From Streptomyces sp. Ag109_O5-1 (GTDB taxonomy: Bacteria; Actinomycetota; Actinomycetes; Streptomycetales; Streptomycetaceae), in the NCBI RefSeq assembly GCF_003814875.1, contig NZ_RKQF01000001.1:5580001-5644000 (forward strand): 64,000 nucleotides of DNA, read 5' to 3'. This document shows positions 60,258 to 64,000 of this stretch, one piece after another. Within the stretch, counting starts at the first letter, position 1, and each line of letters begins with the position of its first letter. The notes beneath the pieces were generated by a model. That model was not told the origin of the DNA. It was given only the letters and a program-made list of their open reading frames with translations, and did no database searches. Made by a program: the position numbers and the translations under genes.

Positions 60258-60293
60258 CAAAGGCCAGGGAGTATTAATACTCCCTGGCCTTTG
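60258..60293. terminator. Original tRNA-Pro terminator, a 36-bp perfect palindrome
   Basis: CAAAGGCCAGGGAGTATT followed by its reverse complement, then TTGTCG. It starts 6 bases after attR, at a distance like that of the hairpin after the intact tRNA, so it was probably the tRNA terminator before integration. Confidence 0.7.
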
Positions 60294-60321
60294 TCGTGCC
60301 CAGGGGGCCAAACGAATTGGA

Positions 60322-60610
60322 TCAGGCTCCCGCGGCGCCCTCTTCCGAGGCGGACGTCTGCTCCCCTTCCGGATCTTCGGCGAAGATGTCGTCCATGGCT
60401 TCGGCTGTGGCCGACCACACGCTTCGGCAGAGCGATGGTCCACCGGCTCTTCCGGGTCTTCGTCTCGCCGTGCTTGCGCACCGAGCGCCACACCGCGACG
60501 TGGGCGGGATGCCGTCCTTCGTCTCCAGGGAAACGTGATCCCAGGTGACGGGCGCGCCTCCTTCGCGCTGACACCGCTCAGCAGCGAGACCACGAGGCAG
60601 CGCGGTGCCG
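60322..60610 (-). pseudogene. Tyrosine integrase remnant beyond attR
   Basis: Reading the minus strand, CLVVSLLSGVSAKEAR in one frame is followed after a shift by HVAVWRSVRKHGETKTRKSR, WTIALPKR, then in another frame VWSATAEAMDDIFAEDPEGE ending in TGA at 60322. These are pieces of a Streptomyces AICE-type integrase, with frameshifts and the catalytic centre (His-x-x-Arg to Tyr) deleted. It ends next to the att site, as an int gene should, so it is a relic of an earlier element. Confidence 0.65.
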
Positions 60611-60931
60611 CTGATCGATCACCGTGTTGCAGGCCGAGCGGGCCTCGTCGTTCGCCATGTTCTCGGCGGTGACGGCCGGTACGCGCAGCGCCGTTCGTAT
60701 CCCCTGCCGCGTCGTGCCGTCCATGGCGAAGATCCCGACTACGTACGGGACGCGCCCCCAGGAGCAGGCGGGATCCTCGCCGGTTCCACAAACCCGTTGG
60801 TCCCGTGTCGGAGGCAGGCACTAGAGTTCGATCCGTTGCGTGATGTTCACAGCAACCGTACAAAGAGCGCGGCCGGCCTCCGGACATCCGGGGCAGCGTG
60901 GCTGCGCCATTCCCGTGGGGGGAATCCAGCA
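60611..60931. other. Region upstream of the secreted protein gene
   Basis: About 320 bases. It may include more of the decayed integrase region; no intact gene was seen. The promoter for the secreted protein should lie at 60830-60920, which is less GC-rich. Confidence 0.35.
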
Positions 60932-62794
60932 GTGAGAACACGCTCTTTGGTGTCGGCGGCCGTTTCCGCCGCACTGGGCGCCGCGCTCCTCGCCGCGCCG
61001 ACGCTGGCGTACGCGGACGGCGGCCCCGGGCAGGACCCGGCGGCCACCGCGACCACGAACCCGACGACCGGTCCCACGCCGACGGACACGCCCACCAGCA
61101 CCCCGTCCGACACTCCTTCGGACACCCCGCTCCCGTCCGACCCGTCCATCGGCGAACCGTCGGACACCCCGACCTCCGCCGGTCCGACCCCGTCCGACAC
61201 GCCCTCCGGCGACCCGACGCCCGACCCGAGCAGCCACGCGCCTGCCGACGGCACCGGCGCCCCGGTGTTCGGCAACGTCGGCTCCGACCCTTCCGACGCC
61301 GGCTTCCTGACGGTCGCCGTTTCCTCCGATTCGGCGGTCACCGAGGTGTCCGCCGACCTGACGGAGCTGCACGGATCGGCCCCGGCAACCGTCGCGGTCA
61401 CCGGCTTCACGCTTGTCTCCGGCACGCCGCAGGACGGCGTCTGGCGCTCGCCGCGCATGTCACAACTGCCGTCCTACGGCAGCTACGACGTGACGGTCAG
61501 CGCCCAGGACAGCGACGGCGACAACACCACGTCGGCGCACGCCACCACCGTGGACGTCGAGCCGAAGCCGGTCTTCGCCGACCGCAGCATCAGCCCCGCC
61601 GTGCTCGACGTGGAGCACACGCACGTCACGCTCAGCGGCCGGATCTCGCTCTTCGACCCGATCACCGGCGACACCTCGCCGCTGGCCGGCCAGGCGCTGA
61701 GTGTGGTGGCCGAGTACTCCTACAGCGCCGTCACCGCCGCCGACGGCAGTTACGCGATCGACGTGGCACCGAAGTTGAACGGCGAGAACGCCACGTCCGT
61801 GCCGGTCTCCCTCTCCTTCTGGATCGTCAACCCCGACGGCACGAACACCTATGTGCTCGTCGACAGCAAGACCCTGCCGGTCGTGGTCAGCCCGAGCCGG
61901 ATCCGGCTGGATCACTCCAGCGTCCAGATCAAGTTCGGCGCCAAGGCGTCCTCGTCCGGTGTCGTGGAGTACCTGTACGACGGCACCTGGCGCCCGGCCA
62001 AGGGCGTCGCACTCGACATGGGTTACTACGCCACGACGACCAGCGGTGACGGCGGGCGCTTCACGCTCACCGACCCGTACATCCCGTACGACGACGCCAC
62101 GTTCACGGTCGAGACCAGCTCCGACAGCTACCTGGCCGACCCGTATCTGACCGCCTCGCACGCGCAGTTCAAGGTCGACGTCATCAACAAGACGAGCATC
62201 TGCTTCTGTTCGAGCTGGATCGACGAATACTCCGACCTGCACATCCAGGGCAGCATGACCGCCAGCAACGGCAAGGTGCCGCCGAACCGGAAGCTGTACC
62301 TCCAGCAGTCGGCCGACGGCAAGACCGGCTGGAAGTCGCTCGGCTGGTTCACCACGAAGTCCGACGGCACCTTCAACCTCGACGGGTACGTGGCCGTGCC
62401 GAAGGGCTACTGGCGGCTGTACTCGGCGGGCTCGTCGGACTACCAGCCCGGCTACTCCAACTCCGTGCACTTCAATCGCACCGCCACCCGGATCACCGGT
62501 TTCAACGCCGGGCCCGAGCCGGTGCGCAAGGGCCACACCGTGACCACCACCGGCACCTTGCAACGGCTGAGCGGCACGAAGTGGGTGGCGTTCGGCAAGC
62601 AGCGCGTCTACATCCTCTTCCAGGCCAAGGGCAAGAAGTCCTGGACGCAGTTGGGCTCCGTCAAGGCCGACTCGCACGGCCACTTCACCGCCCGCTTCAC
62701 CGCGAAGCAGGACGGCACCTGGGTCGGGGTCTACCTCGCGTCCGGCTCCTACGTGGACGCCGAGAGCTACCACGACTACGTGGACGTGCGCTGA
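60932..62794 (+). CDS. Secreted Ser/Thr/Pro-rich protein with beta-sandwich repeats
   Basis: A 620-residue protein from the GTG at 60932 with GGGGGG upstream. Residues 1-30 are a signal peptide (SLVSAAVSAALGAALLAAPTLAYA). Residues ~30-115 are low-complexity TPTDTPTSTPSDTPSD repeats. After these come several Ig-like/beta-sandwich segments, some with repeated FNRTATRITGFNAGPEPVRKG-like strands found in Streptomyces calcium- or glycan-binding secreted proteins. There is no anchoring motif. The function is unknown; an extracellular adhesive or binding protein is plausible. Confidence 0.78.
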   Translation: MRTRSLVSAAVSAALGAALLAAPTLAYADGGPGQDPAATATTNPTTGPTPTDTPTSTPSDTPSDTPLPSDPSIGEPSDTPTSAGPTPSDTPSGDPTPDPSSHAPADGTGAPVFGNVGSDPSDAGFLTVAVSSDSAVTEVSADLTELHGSAPATVAVTGFTLVSGTPQDGVWRSPRMSQLPSYGSYDVTVSAQDSDGDNTTSAHATTVDVEPKPVFADRSISPAVLDVEHTHVTLSGRISLFDPITGDTSPLAGQALSVVAEYSYSAVTAADGSYAIDVAPKLNGENATSVPVSLSFWIVNPDGTNTYVLVDSKTLPVVVSPSRIRLDHSSVQIKFGAKASSSGVVEYLYDGTWRPAKGVALDMGYYATTTSGDGGRFTLTDPYIPYDDATFTVETSSDSYLADPYLTASHAQFKVDVINKTSICFCSSWIDEYSDLHIQGSMTASNGKVPPNRKLYLQQSADGKTGWKSLGWFTTKSDGTFNLDGYVAVPKGYWRLYSAGSSDYQPGYSNSVHFNRTATRITGFNAGPEPVRKGHTVTTTGTLQRLSGTKWVAFGKQRVYILFQAKGKKSWTQLGSVKADSHGHFTARFTAKQDGTWVGVYLASGSYVDAESYHDYVDVR

Positions 62795-62818
62795 ACAGCC
62801 TCTTGTGACGACCATCAC

Positions 62819-62856
62819 GAAGGGCGCCCCGGGAACCTCCGGGGCGCCCTTCCCCT
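62819..62856 (+). terminator. Intrinsic terminator of the secreted protein gene
   Basis: GAAGGGCGCCCCGG and its complement around GAACCT, followed by CCCCTTT. Confidence 0.8.
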
Positions 62857-63171
62857 TTACGGCCGCGTGACTGCGCGGCACCAGGAGCTCCGCCTCCGTC
62901 CGGCCCGCATCCAGGTGAACGGGGAACACGTCGCCCAGCCGAAGGGCCTGGTGGTGCCGGTGTTGCGCCCTGCGGTGGAGCCGATGCCGGCGCAGACGTC
63001 CAAGGTCACACCAGGACAGAAGGTTCTGCCAGCGGCGTCAGCGCCTGAACCGCTCCCGCATGACCGCAACTTCCCAAGCCGGCGGTGTGCGGCGGGAGAG
63101 GCGAGGAAGACTGGGGCCGAGGCCTGTCTGCAGCCGTCGGCGGTAGGGACGGCCGGCGGCGGTCGCGGCGG
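62857..63171. other. Gap between secreted-protein gene and BNR protein gene
   Basis: About 315 bases. Both strands have short open frames without starts or recognisable motifs; nothing supported. Possibly decayed coding sequence. Confidence 0.4.
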
Positions 63172-64000
63172 TCAGGGGGTGCGGAGACTGGTGGTGTACA
63201 CGTCCGTACGGTTCTGTGGTGCGCCGGAGTTGGTCTCGGTGAGCACCGGCCGTACTCCCTTGCCGTCTGCCGCCAGACCTTGGTAGTCACCGAGGAAGTA
63301 GCCCCCGGAGAACGGCGCCTGCAGCCAGTCGAAGATCCGCGAGATCCGTCGTTCGGTCCGGAGCTTCGGGTTTCCCTGTTGCAGCGTGGCCAGTTGGTAG
63401 GCGGTGGGCAGGGTGGTGGTGTTGCCGGGCTTGAGGAAGCGCAGGTCGTAGTAGGTGAGCGCGATCGTGCCCCGCTCGGCGACCGCGATCGACGGTGAGA
63501 AGGCCGGAACGCCCTTGGGGCTGATCAGCTCCGGGGTCCCCCAGGTGCGTCCGCCGTCGGTGGACCGCACAAGCTGGACGGCGTCGAACTTTCCGCCGGA
63601 GAAGTCCGAGCCCTCGTAGGCCATGTACAGCGTGCCCGACTTGGGGTCCACGGCCGGGCTCGGCAGAGTGGTCCCGTCGCGCAGCAGTTTGGTGGGGTCG
63701 TTCGGATCGACCTCCGGTACGGAGGTGTCCCGGGCCACGGCGACCGGGGCGCTCCAGGTCTCGCCGGCGTCGGTCGAGGTGACCATCTCGAAGTGGGCTT
63801 CGACGACGGTGCTCAGGTCGTCGGACTGGGTGATCCGGTCGAAGAAGTCGTACAGGGTGCCGGTGCGCCGGTCGACGACGACCACATGGCCGATGGTCTG
63901 GGTGTTGGGCACTGCGCTGGTGTCGACGAACGGTCGGGCCTTGCTCCAGGTGCGGCCGCCGTCGCGGGTGAGGGAGAGGTAGCCGGGACCGTCGAGGGAG
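63172..64000 (-). CDS. BNR/Asp-box (sialidase-like) protein, partial
   Basis: The C-terminal ~275 residues; the gene runs off the right edge. Three Asp boxes, SLTRDGGRTWSKA, TSTDAGETWSAPV and VRSTDGGRTWGTP, define a beta-propeller of the BNR/sialidase type. The GTG near 63912 is internal because the frame continues upstream with an Asp box. Catalytic residues of a true sialidase (Arg triad, Tyr) cannot be judged from this part. It is convergent to the secreted protein gene. Confidence 0.8.
   Translation of the reverse strand, partial: SLDGPGYLSLTRDGGRTWSKARPFVDTSAVPNTQTIGHVVVVDRRTGTLYDFFDRITQSDDLSTVVEAHFEMVTSTDAGETWSAPVAVARDTSVPEVDPNDPTKLLRDGTTLPSPAVDPKSGTLYMAYEGSDFSGGKFDAVQLVRSTDGGRTWGTPELISPKGVPAFSPSIAVAERGTIALTYYDLRFLKPGNTTTLPTAYQLATLQQGNPKLRTERRISRIFDWLQAPFSGGYFLGDYQGLAADGKGVRPVLTETNSGAPQNRTDVYTTSLRTP

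Overview
The window is high-GC actinobacterial DNA that reads as a Streptomyces chromosome carrying one integrated mobile element. The gene order bldG – DEAD/DEAH helicase – Tad-type pilus operon – ssd – HAD hydrolase – acsA – nhaA – nth – crp – paired ArsA-like ATPases – wblA – class A PBP – metallophosphoesterase matches, from memory, the S. coelicolor SCO3549–SCO3582 core region. GTG and TTG starts, 4-bp stop/start overlaps and several apparently leaderless genes fit the genus.

Chromosomal left part (1–36976). bldG (partial) diverges from a Zn-finger helicase. A minus-strand operon (ssd, tadA, tadB, tadC, a Flp-pilin-like DUF4244 gene, tadE, a second TadE-like gene) encodes a putative cell-surface pilus. 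Then come a SerB-like HAD phosphatase, a probable 6S-like small RNA, a degenerate Fic-fold protein, a MinD/ParA-like ATPase, a secreted deacetylase-like lipoprotein, a SulP–carbonic anhydrase fusion, acetyl-CoA synthetase with a candidate Crp site, NhaA, a MarP-like protease, a CoA-type NUDIX hydrolase, endonuclease III with a Lys/Ala-rich tail, Crp, a nucleotidyltransferase, an MBL hydrolase, a second NUDIX, RidA, DUF4177, two ArsA ATPases, WblA, a PBP, a YqeY protein, a phosphoesterase, a membrane protein and tRNA-Pro(CGG).

Integrated element (36935–60251, about 23.3 kb). An actinomycete integrative and conjugative element (AICE) sits in the 3' half of tRNA-Pro, bounded by 43-bp perfect direct repeats. 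It holds int (with an embedded LacI-type HTH), xis, a replication block (DUF3631 ATPase, small Cys/His protein, prim-pol, SSB) with a TGT/DpdA-like gene slotted in between 65-bp direct repeats, a transfer block (VirB4-, VirB6- and VirB2-like proteins, a two-domain peptidoglycan hydrolase, an FtsK/TraB-like translocase, Spd-like membrane proteins), a control block (HTH–PLD-like protein, Pif-like NUDIX, HD protein, double-wHTH GntR) and a low-GC cargo zone (an unknown membrane protein and a HIRAN protein). A nine-copy heptamer array with roughly helical spacing next to the translocase gene is a candidate DNA-transfer recognition site.

Right of the element (60252–64000). The displaced tRNA terminator palindrome and a decayed integrase gene suggest that an earlier element used the same site. 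A secreted Ser/Thr/Pro-rich protein and a partial BNR/sialidase-like protein follow.

All functional assignments rest on reading motifs; no database search was run.
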